DNA of 41,035 nt from NCBI GenBank assembly GCA_034440155.1, contig JAWXBN010000097.1, forward strand, positions 1 to 41,035. Direction: 5' to 3'. The position numbers were made by a program, and so were the translations under genes. Positions 9,865 through 17,405 of this stretch are shown piece after piece. Numbering within the stretch: position 1 is the stretch's first letter; every line of letters starts with the position of its first letter. This DNA is from Verrucomicrobiota bacterium (GTDB lineage: Bacteria > Verrucomicrobiota > Verrucomicrobiia > JAWXBN01). The notes beneath the pieces are model-generated. The model was not told where the DNA came from. It made no database searches and saw nothing but the letters and a program-made list of their open reading frames with translations.

Positions 9865-10734
9865 CTAAACGATAGGTTCACCCTCAACTTTCGTCAGCTC
9901 TTTGAATGCAGCGATCATTTTTTTTGTCACTGTCCCCGGTTTTCCTGAGCCGATTTGTCTCATATCCACCTTTGTGACAGGGACAATTTCTGCCGCTGTG
10001 CCCGTGATAAACATCTCATCGGCATTATAGACATCATACCGGGTCAACTGGCTTTCGACCATTTCAATATTAAAATGAACAGCTAAATCAAAAATGACGT
10101 CACGAGTAATTCCTTTTAATGCGCCTGCACTGCTCAACGGGGTGAATATTTTACCTTTATTCACCAAGAAAATATTATCCCCGGTGCATTCAGCCACATA
10201 ACCTTCATTATTCAGCATGATCGCCTCTTCACAACCACACTGGCGGGCTTCGATCTTCGCAAGAATGTTATTCAGATAATTCAAGGATTTGATGGATGGA
10301 TTTAATGCGGCGTGCGACATACGGCGCGTGGCCACAGTGGCGATCGTTAATCCCTTATCGTAATATTCCTTTGGATAGAGTTGGATTTTATCGGCGATAA
10401 TGAATACGCTGGGCTTCACACAATTCCATGGACTTAAGCCTAAGTTCCCCACTCCTCGGGTGACCACCAAGCGGATGTACCCGTCATAAACTTTATTCAT
10501 CTTACAGGCCTTAACCGTCGCCTCACAAATTTCCTTATGACTCATGGGAATCGTCAGCAAGATCGCTTTGGCAGAATAGAATAAACGCTCGATATGTTCT
10601 TTCAGTTTAAAGACCCGTCCATGGTAAGCCCGAATGCCTTCAAACACTCCGTCCCCATAAAGTAATCCATGGTCAAAAACGGATATTTTCGCATTCTTCT
10701 GATCAACAAATTTTCCATCCAAATATATCTTCAT
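9865..10734 (-). CDS. ilvE: Branched-chain amino acid aminotransferase, class IV
   Basis: Fold-type IV PLP aminotransferase of 289 residues. It opens with MKIYLDGKFV and has GLLYGDGVFEGIRAYHG, the PLP-binding lysine in IKSLNYLNN (Lys149), and the AECTGDNIF block. It would transaminate leucine, isoleucine and valine with 2-oxoglutarate in the cytoplasm. The frame is open to 10860, but the start at 10734 is chosen because AGGAGG stands about 5 bases before it and the family N-terminus begins there. The longer version would also overlap the divergent lipoprotein gene's leader. A D-amino acid aminotransferase or aminodeoxychorismate lyase has the same fold, but the length and the motifs favour IlvE. 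No other ilv or leu gene is nearby. Confidence 0.9.
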   Translation of the reverse strand: MKIYLDGKFVDQKNAKISVFDHGLLYGDGVFEGIRAYHGRVFKLKEHIERLFYSAKAILLTIPMSHKEICEATVKACKMNKVYDGYIRLVVTRGVGNLGLSPWNCVKPSVFIIADKIQLYPKEYYDKGLTIATVATRRMSHAALNPSIKSLNYLNNILAKIEARQCGCEEAIMLNNEGYVAECTGDNIFLVNKGKIFTPLSSAGALKGITRDVIFDLAVHFNIEMVESQLTRYDVYNADEMFITGTAAEIVPVTKVDMRQIGSGKPGTVTKKMIAAFKELTKVEGEPIV

Positions 10735-10863
10735 TTCGCCTCCTGTAATACAGCTTATTTGAACCGAAAAACATGATGACCCGCAAGGGAAATTCCGCAA
10801 GCATTCGCACCCTATGATTGACAGCTTGAGATTTTGGAATTTTCCGTTATAGATAATCAAACC

Positions 10864-11109
10864 ATGACCTTCCCCTCATTACCCCGACTCATCCTGCTCG
10901 CTGTCCTTATGCTCCATATTTCTGGGTGCGCTGGCCCGACCACGGTGGTAGAAGGTAATGGGTATGGCGATTATAATGTCATGAATGTCCCTGGTGGACC
11001 TGCGGGCGAAAGATACATGGAAAATCTCCCCCAAAATAATCCTGCTAACTGGAATGACGGCATCATGCCGTATAATCCCGACCCGGATCCGGGTGAATCA
11101 ATGGATTAG
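10864..11109 (+). CDS. Small predicted lipoprotein
   Basis: An 81-residue protein with a lipoprotein signal: MTFPSLPRL, a hydrophobic core, then the lipobox ISGC at about residues 17-20 that would be lipidated at Cys20. The mature part is short, Pro/Asn/Gly-rich and probably unstructured (PGGPAGERYMENLPQNNPANW). The ATG at 10864 is preferred over an upstream TTG at 10834 because it puts the signal peptide at the N-terminus, but no clear ribosome binding site precedes it. It is divergent from ilvE and overlaps the end of the convergent ABC ATPase gene by four bases. Function not recognised. The neighbouring LolD-like ATPase belongs to a family that can export lipoproteins, but a link is only suggestive. 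Confidence 0.6.
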   Translation: MTFPSLPRLILLAVLMLHISGCAGPTTVVEGNGYGDYNVMNVPGGPAGERYMENLPQNNPANWNDGIMPYNPDPDPGESMD

Positions 11110-11759
11110 ACGAATTTACCGTCCCTCATCTGGAGCTGGATATCACCCTTCTCGGCTAATTCTTTTTCATGGGTCACTAATAGGAGTGTTTTTTTCTCCC
11201 TCCTGACTAACCCGATCAATAACGAGGCAATTTGCTCTGCATTACCGCTATCCAGATTTCCGGTGGGCTCATCGGCGAAAATAATATCAGGGTCATTGAT
11301 CAGGCACCGCGCAATAGCGACCCGCTGCTGTTCGCCTCCCGAGAGCTCCAGCGGTTTATGGTTCTTTCTCGACCCTAATCCGACCTCCTCCAATAATCGA
11401 GCGGCACGATCGAGATCATGTTTTCCTCGGATCATAGCGGGAAGATGGACATTTTCGAGTGCATCAAGCTCGGGCAAAAGCTGGAAAGCCTGGAAAATAA
11501 ACCCAAACCGGTTATTCCTCAAAAAACTCAATTCCCCGGATGTCATCGTCCCCAAGCTACGTCCTTCTAAAAGAATTTCGCCACTGGTCGGTTTATCCAG
11601 AGCTCCGAAAAGCTGGAGAAGCGTGCTTTTTCCCGCCCCGGAGGCCCCTCTGATCGTGGTGACTTTACCCTGAGTGATTTTCACATCCACCCCCTTGAGC
11701 GCATCGACTTGCACCTTACCGAGGAAATATGTCTTAAAAACATTTCGAGACTCTAACAT
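11106..11759 (-). CDS. lolD: ABC transporter ATP-binding protein, LolD/MacB type
   Basis: A 217-residue stand-alone ATPase with Walker A GASGAGKS (38-45), Q-loop region FIFQAFQLLPELDALENV, signature LSGGEQQRVAIARCL, and Walker B IIFADEPTGNLD. The IFQ.F.LLPELDALENV and TGNLDS features are those of the LolD/FtsE/MacB subgroup, which drives lipoprotein release from the inner membrane or mechanotransmission-type export. No LolC/E-like permease is beside it; pdxA lies 9 bases upstream. Hence the symbol is by sequence type only, and it could serve another MacB-like complex. A GCAAWTTGC copy (11227) falls in AEQIASL near the C-terminus. Confidence 0.82.
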   Translation of the reverse strand: MLESRNVFKTYFLGKVQVDALKGVDVKITQGKVTTIRGASGAGKSTLLQLFGALDKPTSGEILLEGRSLGTMTSGELSFLRNNRFGFIFQAFQLLPELDALENVHLPAMIRGKHDLDRAARLLEEVGLGSRKNHKPLELSGGEQQRVAIARCLINDPDIIFADEPTGNLDSGNAEQIASLLIGLVRREKKTLLLVTHEKELAEKGDIQLQMRDGKFV

Positions 11760-11768
11760 AGAAACCCT

Positions 11769-12671
11769 TTATTTCTTCTTCATCCTGCCAGTGGCGAGAG
11801 CCGCGGCGAGATTAATCGCCGAAATCATGCTCTCGGGACTGGCTTTACCTTTGCCCGCAATATCAAATGCCGTGCCATGATCCGGGGAGGTCCTCACGAC
11901 CGGCAGTCCTAGGGTGACATTGACCCCTGTATCAAATGATAACATCTTCAAGGGGATCAGGCCCTGATCATGATACATGCATACCACTGCATCATAAACA
12001 CCCCGTAACGCATAATAAAAGGCTGTATCCGGGCTCAAGGGACCAGATAAATGAATATTACGCCCGAGCAATTTGCGCGCCTGTGAAATAGCCGGGGCGA
12101 TGATCTTCGCCTCTTCATCCCCGATTTCCCCGGCATGGGGGTTCAGCCCCAAAACCCCGATTTTAGGTTTTTGAATTCCCGTAAACCGGCAGAACTCTGT
12201 TGTCAGTAAAATGATATCCTTGATTCTTGAGGGGGTCAGTGCCTTGCTGACATCTTTGACGGGCAGATGCGTCGTCACGAGGCTCACCCGGAGTTTATCA
12301 CTACAGAGCATCATCGCAAATTTCTCAGTCCCACAGGCATCGGCGAGGAATTCAGTCTGCCCGGGAAACTTGAACCCCACCGACTTTAAAGCCGTCTTAT
12401 TCACCGGAGCGGTCACCAGTGCAGCAATTTGCCCGTTCAAAGCCTGACGCACACCTTCCCCGAGGCTTTCTAGTGCAAATTGCGCGGACATACGGGAATA
12501 TTTTCCCGGAGCAATCTGCGCGGGGATCTCGTCATGCAGGATCACTCGATAAAGGAAACCTTTATCCAGACGCCCGCTAGACAGGGACTTTTCTACGATC
12601 TCAGGACCGATCCCGGCAAGATCACCTAATGTAATCCCTATCACAGGTTTTGCGGCCATCACCTTTTTCAT
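11769..12671 (-). CDS. pdxA: 4-hydroxythreonine-4-phosphate dehydrogenase
   Basis: PdxA family oxidoreductase of vitamin B6 synthesis; it oxidises 4-phosphohydroxy-L-threonine with NAD in the cytoplasm. Visible blocks are IGITLGDLAGIGPEI at the start, APVNK, TTHLPVKDV (first metal His), LGLNPHAGE (second) and CMYHDQGLIPLK (third), plus the C-terminal RTSPDHGTAFDIAGKG. Metal-binding histidines are intact. The start at 12671 is chosen because its ATG overlaps the TGA of the PAP2 gene (ATGA) and GGAG lies about 8 bases upstream. The frame continues to 12749, but that segment has no family similarity. Three copies of GCAAWTTGC lie in it, encoding KLL, GQIA and AQFA. pdxJ, the next pathway gene, is not in the window. 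Confidence 0.93.
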   Translation of the reverse strand: MKKVMAAKPVIGITLGDLAGIGPEIVEKSLSSGRLDKGFLYRVILHDEIPAQIAPGKYSRMSAQFALESLGEGVRQALNGQIAALVTAPVNKTALKSVGFKFPGQTEFLADACGTEKFAMMLCSDKLRVSLVTTHLPVKDVSKALTPSRIKDIILLTTEFCRFTGIQKPKIGVLGLNPHAGEIGDEEAKIIAPAISQARKLLGRNIHLSGPLSPDTAFYYALRGVYDAVVCMYHDQGLIPLKMLSFDTGVNVTLGLPVVRTSPDHGTAFDIAGKGKASPESMISAINLAAALATGRMKKK

Positions 12672-13447
12672 TTCACGATCTCCGGCTCGATCACATCGGG
12701 TTTTTTCAGGCGCGAAACCAAGCTCCGCCGTCCAGCCAGTCCAAAACATATCCCTGCCACAATCCCCATCATACTCCCCACAAGTATATCGCTAGGGTAA
12801 TGCCTCTCCAGGGCCATTCGTGACCAACAAACAAATCCAGCTCCGATACAAAGGGGAATGCCCACCGGAGGGCTGATCACGAGGATTGCAACCGCTGTCC
12901 CTACAGATGTACTCGCATGCCCGCTGGGGAAACTCTGGTAACGATTCGCTTTTCCAGAATAATGAATCACCGAATTTAAAAATCCTTGATCGTCTGTTTT
13001 CTCAAACTTCAAGACGGCACCCGGCCCGTAAAACCCGTCCTCGACCTGTACAAACGGACGGGGGCGACCTACGGTCATGCGCATGCAATTTGTTCCAATC
13101 CCGGCAAATACCGATGCCAGAAGGCAGGCCAAAGCCATCATTTGCAATTTGCGTGAACGCCTCACATATCCCCAGACAAGAAGAACCAAGATTAAAAGGA
13201 GGCTGCCGGTAGGCCAATCCCCCCAATAACTGAACTCCCCAGCCATCCGTCGGAGAAAGGACCCTTCTGGGACAACAAGAAAACGGGACACTTGACGGTC
13301 AATACCCGTATCTTTGAGAAGTAACATCAGTAAAATACCGTCACCAAGCAAAAGGGCGAACCATATCCACCAATTCTTGAATACCTGCCAAGCCCCGGAC
13401 AGGAGCAAAAGTAGATCCCTGATAATTTGATTGATGATCGCTGACAT
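12668..13447 (-). CDS. PAP2-family membrane phosphatase
   Basis: A 259-residue membrane protein with about six hydrophobic segments and the three phosphatase motifs in order: VGRPRPF (motif 1), SFPSGHAS (motif 2, catalytic-region His) and RHYPSDILVG (motif 3, catalytic His and Asp). Members remove phosphate from membrane lipids such as undecaprenyl diphosphate, phosphatidic acid or lipid A. Which of these it acts on cannot be told from sequence. The stop overlaps the start of pdxA by four bases, so they share a transcript, although no functional link is known. A GCAAWTTGC copy (13144) falls within RKLQ. Confidence 0.88.
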   Translation of the reverse strand: MSAIINQIIRDLLLLLSGAWQVFKNWWIWFALLLGDGILLMLLLKDTGIDRQVSRFLVVPEGSFLRRMAGEFSYWGDWPTGSLLLILVLLVWGYVRRSRKLQMMALACLLASVFAGIGTNCMRMTVGRPRPFVQVEDGFYGPGAVLKFEKTDDQGFLNSVIHYSGKANRYQSFPSGHASTSVGTAVAILVISPPVGIPLCIGAGFVCWSRMALERHYPSDILVGSMMGIVAGICFGLAGRRSLVSRLKKPDVIEPEIVK

Positions 13448-13548
13448 AATCTCGCATGAAAGTGACTTTCTCCCCTCAGACTGTCAAGGATCGATAATCC
13501 TCGTGTTGCCTCGAAAGTAAATGACACCGAAGGGGGGGAGAGGATTAA

Positions 13549-13608
13549 AGTGGCACGGGCGGCTCGCCCGTGGGATCGGAAAAACACGGCCAAGATGGCC
13601 GTGCCACT
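13549..13608. repeat. REP-like extragenic palindrome with two nested hairpins
   Basis: This lies in the 391-base gap 13448-13838, which otherwise holds no gene I can support. Two adjacent perfect 8-bp hairpins are CACGGGCG/CGCCCGTG (13554-13561 with 13565-13572) and CACGGCCA/TGGCCGTG (13585-13592 with 13596-13603), each with a 3-base loop. The flanks AGTGGCACGG (13549-13558) and CCGTGCCACT (13599-13608) pair with each other, giving an alternative long hairpin. Elements starting with GTGGCACGG and containing paired hairpins are common between genes in Verrucomicrobia and Planctomycetes by my recollection, often mis-called as small ORFs. Only one copy is present in this window. It may be a transposable REP or a transcript-end structure. 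Confidence 0.75.
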
Positions 13609-13838
13609 CTCCGCGACCATCAGGATCCGCTCGGTTATGCCCGCTGACAATCATCCCCTCCGACTATCCTCCGTCCGGAGCAATTTGCACCACGAAGATC
13701 ACAAAAGGCAGATTCTTTTCTATATATCCTCCGCAGTGTCATAATTTATGAGGCAATTCGATTCGGTCCCTTCCCCATTGATCCCTATTTTCTTGCCAGC
13801 AGATGGGATGTTCCCTTTTCTAGGCAATACATATTGTC

Positions 13839-14531
13839 ATGAGCGAAAAAATCACCACACCCGATGCCCGGTTTTCAGTCCGTAAATACGCCCCGGAAGA
13901 CAGGTCTATCGTCAGGAAAATTTGTGCGGATACCGGATTCCTCGGGAACCCGATCGACCCTCTTTTTGAAGACCGGGAACTCTTCGCCGATTACCTGACC
14001 GATTATTACCTCTCGGAAGAGCCTGAATCATCATTCATCCTGGAAGTCGAAGGCGTCATCCGCGGTTATTTACTCGGAAGCAGGAAAGCCATTGCCCAGA
14101 AAAAATACGATCAACTCCATATTCCCCTCCTCGCGGTCAAAGGCCTCTGGCGCTATTTCACCCGCCCCTATCATCCTGCCACAAAAAAATATGTCCAATG
14201 GATCCTGAAGAATTCCCGGAAGGAACAACCGCTCACTCCGGAGAATACCCCCCATTTCCATATCAATCTCCTCGCTGATGCCCGTAAAGTCGGCACGACC
14301 CGGGCCTTAATTGACGCCTATCTCCAATACCTCGCACAATGCGGGGAAAAGGCTGTTTTCGGCCAAATGATCACCTACGAGAGTCGCCGGGGCGAAAGAA
14401 TGTTCGAGCGTTACGGGTTCAAGCTCATTGATAAAAAGAAAGTGTCGAAATTTGACGGGCTTTCAGGGGAACAGGTTTATCTGTGTACCGTCCTAAAAAA
14501 TCTCGACCAAGGTGTGAAACTCTATGACTAG
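13839..14531 (+). CDS. GNAT-family N-acetyltransferase
   Basis: A 230-residue protein beginning MSEKITTPDARFSVRKYAPEDRS, where the RKYAPEDRSIVRKIC strand-helix is the usual GNAT start. A middle part (LEVEGVIRGYLLG) matches GNAT beta strands. Later LLADARKVGTTRALIDAYLQYLAQCG resembles the acetyl-CoA pyrophosphate loop and following helix, although the classical Q/RxxGxG/A is only loosely present (RKVGTT). FERYGFKLID is the usual C-terminal strand. The acceptor is unknown. The start has no strong ribosome binding site. It overlaps the next gene by 8 bases, so the pair is probably translated together. Confidence 0.75.
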   Translation: MSEKITTPDARFSVRKYAPEDRSIVRKICADTGFLGNPIDPLFEDRELFADYLTDYYLSEEPESSFILEVEGVIRGYLLGSRKAIAQKKYDQLHIPLLAVKGLWRYFTRPYHPATKKYVQWILKNSRKEQPLTPENTPHFHINLLADARKVGTTRALIDAYLQYLAQCGEKAVFGQMITYESRRGERMFERYGFKLIDKKKVSKFDGLSGEQVYLCTVLKNLDQGVKLYD

Positions 14532-15282
14532 GGCGGAGGGGACTCCCGTTTCAAAAAAACTCGTCGTCTCCATCCACGACGTTTCCCCGCTCACTCTAGA
14601 GCCCGTGCGCAAAATGCGTGAGGAATTAAGAATCTGGGGTGTCGATAAGTGCAGCCTTCTGGTCATCCCTGACCACCACAAAAAAGGCCGGACGATAGAT
14701 TCCCCCGAAACCCTTTTCTGGCTCCATGAAGCTGCTACCCGAGGCGACGAGATCGTCCTTCATGGCTACAATCACCTAAAATCATCCGCTCAATCCTCCC
14801 GCCCGTGGGACTTCCTGATCGCAAATTATTATACTGCCGGTGAGGGGGAATTCCAATTACTCGATTATGAAACAGCCCTGAGCACTTTAGAAAAAGGGGC
14901 CAGTGAATTGCGGAGTGCGGGATTCGATCCTCAAGGATTTATCGCGCCCGCCTGGCTCTGTGGACGAGAGGCCCGTAAGGCAGTGGGTGATTGCGGCTTT
15001 TCTTACACGACTTATCTGGGGGAGATTTACGACTACCCACACAACAAAAGTATCCCCACCCAGTCCCTCGTCTGGAGCGTCCGAGCCGGTTGGCGCCGCC
15101 AAATGTCCCTCGTCTGGAACCGATCCTTATTCTCACGGAATATCTCCCAAACCATCCTCCGCATCAGCCTCCATCCCCCCGACATGATCTACCCCCAAAT
15201 CTGGACCCAAGTGGAGTCCCTGATCAAAAAGTCTCTGGTGACACGTATTCCTGACACATATTTGAATTGTATAAAATCCTAA
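14524..15282 (+). CDS. DUF2334 / polysaccharide deacetylase-like protein
   Basis: A 252-residue protein with the divergent NodB-like barrel of DUF2334: VVSIHDVSP (residues 12-20, with the metal-binding His-Asp pair), LLVIPDHHKKG, EIVLHGYNH (metal histidines) and FIAPAW (a conserved C-terminal strand). These enzymes are believed to deacetylate or hydrolyse surface polysaccharides, but the natural substrate is unknown for this group. The ATG at 14524 overlaps the GNAT stop by 8 bases. An acetyltransferase next to a deacetylase-like protein might act on the same surface sugar; that is inference from position. Confidence 0.82.
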   Translation: MTRAEGTPVSKKLVVSIHDVSPLTLEPVRKMREELRIWGVDKCSLLVIPDHHKKGRTIDSPETLFWLHEAATRGDEIVLHGYNHLKSSAQSSRPWDFLIANYYTAGEGEFQLLDYETALSTLEKGASELRSAGFDPQGFIAPAWLCGREARKAVGDCGFSYTTYLGEIYDYPHNKSIPTQSLVWSVRAGWRRQMSLVWNRSLFSRNISQTILRISLHPPDMIYPQIWTQVESLIKKSLVTRIPDTYLNCIKS

Positions 15283-15346
15283 TATTTTTTCCACTGTGTT
15301 TAATAGTGCTGAAACCTATTCTACGCACGGCACCAAGTCCCGGATT

Positions 15347-15763
15347 TCAAGCCAAGCCGAGCTTTACTAATAACTCCGACTCCATTTTGCGCATCTGTGT
15401 AATCTGTTTTTTCGTACGGTCATCGTAACCGGCGAGGTGGAGGATGCCGTGAACCATATAAAGGATGAGTTCCTTGTCAAAAGTATTGCCAAATTCAAGA
15501 GCCTGTCTTTTGCACGTGTCCACGGAGATGATCAACTGGGCGTACTCTTCCCCGAGAGGAAAGGTAATCACATCCGTAGGGGTCGGATCATCCATGTATT
15601 CTCCATGGATTTGCGCAATTTGCGCGTCATCAACGAAGGTAATCTCCAATTCCTGGTGGGGAATCGGCTGTAGGTCCACAGCTTTCAAAGCCGCCCGTTT
15701 AAGTTTGGGCAGATTTAAATAGAGCGACTTTACCCTCTTCGAGAGGCTTATCTTTGTCTTCAT
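15347..15763 (-). CDS. ybeY: Endoribonuclease YbeY
   Basis: UPF0054/YbeY family, a small metal-dependent RNase in rRNA maturation and ribosome quality control. The 138 residues include VDDAQIAQIHGEYMDDPTPTDVITFPL and the metal site HGILHLAGYDD (105-115). The usual third metal ligand in the HxxxHxxxxxH site is a His; here it is Asp115. His105 and His109 are present. The gene overlaps the 3' end of the HDIG gene by 65 bases, which is long; no good start exists after that overlap, so the ATG at 15763 is kept. HDIG-ybeY order is common in bacteria, usually with phoH, which is absent here. A GCAAWTTGC 13-mer version (15613-15625) encodes AQIAQ. Confidence 0.9.
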   Translation of the reverse strand: MKTKISLSKRVKSLYLNLPKLKRAALKAVDLQPIPHQELEITFVDDAQIAQIHGEYMDDPTPTDVITFPLGEEYAQLIISVDTCKRQALEFGNTFDKELILYMVHGILHLAGYDDRTKKQITQMRKMESELLVKLGLA

Positions 15764-17339
15764 CAGGTTTGGGGTAGTTTATACGCGCATGAAGCATATT
15801 TGTCAGCATGAATACGAGCTTACCGCGGATGATATTCAGTTCACCTAAAGTCAGGTCGGCCTGATCAAATTGGCCATCATGGATTTTGTGTTCGATAATC
15901 CCGTTAATCAAATCCTCGATCCGTTGGGGCGTAGGCTTTTGGAGGCAGCGGGAAGCAGCCTCCACCGCGTCACAAATCGAGATAATGGCTGATTCCTTCG
16001 AGTGCGGTTTTGGACCAGGATAACGGTAAGTATTCTCATCAACATCAGGCACATCATCACAATTCATATCGAGGATTTTGCTGCCCAGAGTGGCATCTTC
16101 GGAAAGCCTTTTTGCCCGGTGGTAAAAATAAGTGATCAGGCTCGTCCCGTGATGTTCACGGATGACATCGATAATCTCCTTGTTCAGCTTGTACTTCATG
16201 GCTAGGTCCACCCCTTCCTTTACATGGGCTGAGATAATCAAGGCACTCATTTGGGGATTGAGTTTATTATGGGGATTACGTTCAACATTCGAGTTCTCGA
16301 TGAAATATTCAGGTTTCACCATCTTCCCAATATCATGGAAATAGGAACAGACACGGCACTCCAAGGCATTGGCCTTCACCGCTTCAGCCACTGACTCCGA
16401 TAAATTGGCGACATTAAGGCTGTGGTGGTATGTGCCGGGGGCGCTGATCGACATTTCTTTGAGTAATGGATGATTAAAATCACAGAGTTCCAACCATGAA
16501 ATATTCGTCGTGATTTTAAAAATATTCTCCAAGAGGGGCAGGATACCACCGGCTAACAAAGCGGTCATGAACCCGATAATAACCCCCCACAAAGCCTGCC
16601 GCACCGCCATACGCAGCTCGGGGGACTCCGTAATCCCATGCCCCCATAATGTCGAAATATGGATACCGTGGATCAAACCAAAAGCACAAGCGCACAAGAG
16701 AGAGGTCAATCCCACCCAGATACCTGCACGGATAAGATCGGACCTTTTCCTGACATTACGGGTATAATAAACACCAATAAAACCGGTCAACAAACCTATG
16801 ATCAACATCTGGAAGCTATTATCAAAAATAATCGCTGTGAGTACACTCAAGAAAATCACAATAAATGTCCCCGCCCCTACCCCCATCAGTGTGGTAATCA
16901 GAAGTGGAGCCAAAGCTGTCGGCACCAAAAAGACCGCCATCGGAAGCGGCTGCTGAAATGTCGGCAGGTCATCGACCATATAAGGGCCTACATATAAAAA
17001 GAGGAATTTTGCCAATAATAAATTCCCCAACCCTGTCACAGTGACTAAGAGCACCTTGGAATTCCGGTCAATGACATCCTTCAACTGGAAATTCATGTAA
17101 GCAATCGCCACAATCATCACCATCAGAGAAAGAAAAAGCCGTTCCTTGATCTGATAAATATCACCATCATGCACTAAAATCATCGCAGTGGAAATAAAGG
17201 CTAATGCGCCAATACAATACTTGATAATTATGCTCCTCTCAAAAAAGGCACTAAAACGACCCTCCTCATAAACTCGCCTCATTTCCGGTGCTTCAAATTT
17301 TTTATGTAGCCCCAGTAGACCCAATAGTTTCCTGACCAT
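15699..17339 (-). CDS. HDIG-domain multi-transmembrane protein, 7TMR-HD type (PgpH-like), lacking the sensor domain
   Basis: A 546-residue protein. Residues 35-60 and about 65-275 hold roughly eight hydrophobic helices. They are followed by a cytoplasmic HD phosphohydrolase domain: ISAPGTYHHSLNVANL (298-313), YFHDIGKM (333-340, the HDIG metal site) and a further REHHGTSLITYFY metal block near 394-406. Relatives such as Listeria PgpH degrade cyclic di-AMP and carry an extracellular 7TMR-HDED sensor of about 250 residues at the N-terminus. None is present here, so the protein is short. Substrate is therefore inferred, and a diadenylate cyclase is not in the window. It overlaps ybeY by 65 bases. 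Confidence 0.88.
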   Translation of the reverse strand: MVRKLLGLLGLHKKFEAPEMRRVYEEGRFSAFFERSIIIKYCIGALAFISTAMILVHDGDIYQIKERLFLSLMVMIVAIAYMNFQLKDVIDRNSKVLLVTVTGLGNLLLAKFLFLYVGPYMVDDLPTFQQPLPMAVFLVPTALAPLLITTLMGVGAGTFIVIFLSVLTAIIFDNSFQMLIIGLLTGFIGVYYTRNVRKRSDLIRAGIWVGLTSLLCACAFGLIHGIHISTLWGHGITESPELRMAVRQALWGVIIGFMTALLAGGILPLLENIFKITTNISWLELCDFNHPLLKEMSISAPGTYHHSLNVANLSESVAEAVKANALECRVCSYFHDIGKMVKPEYFIENSNVERNPHNKLNPQMSALIISAHVKEGVDLAMKYKLNKEIIDVIREHHGTSLITYFYHRAKRLSEDATLGSKILDMNCDDVPDVDENTYRYPGPKPHSKESAIISICDAVEAASRCLQKPTPQRIEDLINGIIEHKIHDGQFDQADLTLGELNIIRGKLVFMLTNMLHARINYPKPDEDKDKPLEEGKVALFKSAQT

Positions 17340-17405
17340 AATGAATAATTTAACCTAATTTAGATGAATTTACTACAGGTGAATACGTATAAAGGTTTTG
17401 GCAGC

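Noticed and set aside
10818-10857. TTGACA upstream of the lipoprotein gene as a promoter
   Set aside because: TATAGA and GATAAT follow at 24 and 28 bases, not at the 16-18 bases of a sigma-70 promoter, so I do not call it.
13327-13751. Several small frames around the REP-like palindrome
   Set aside because: Their shared residues come from the palindrome itself and the end of the PAP2 gene; there is no domain or ribosome binding site.
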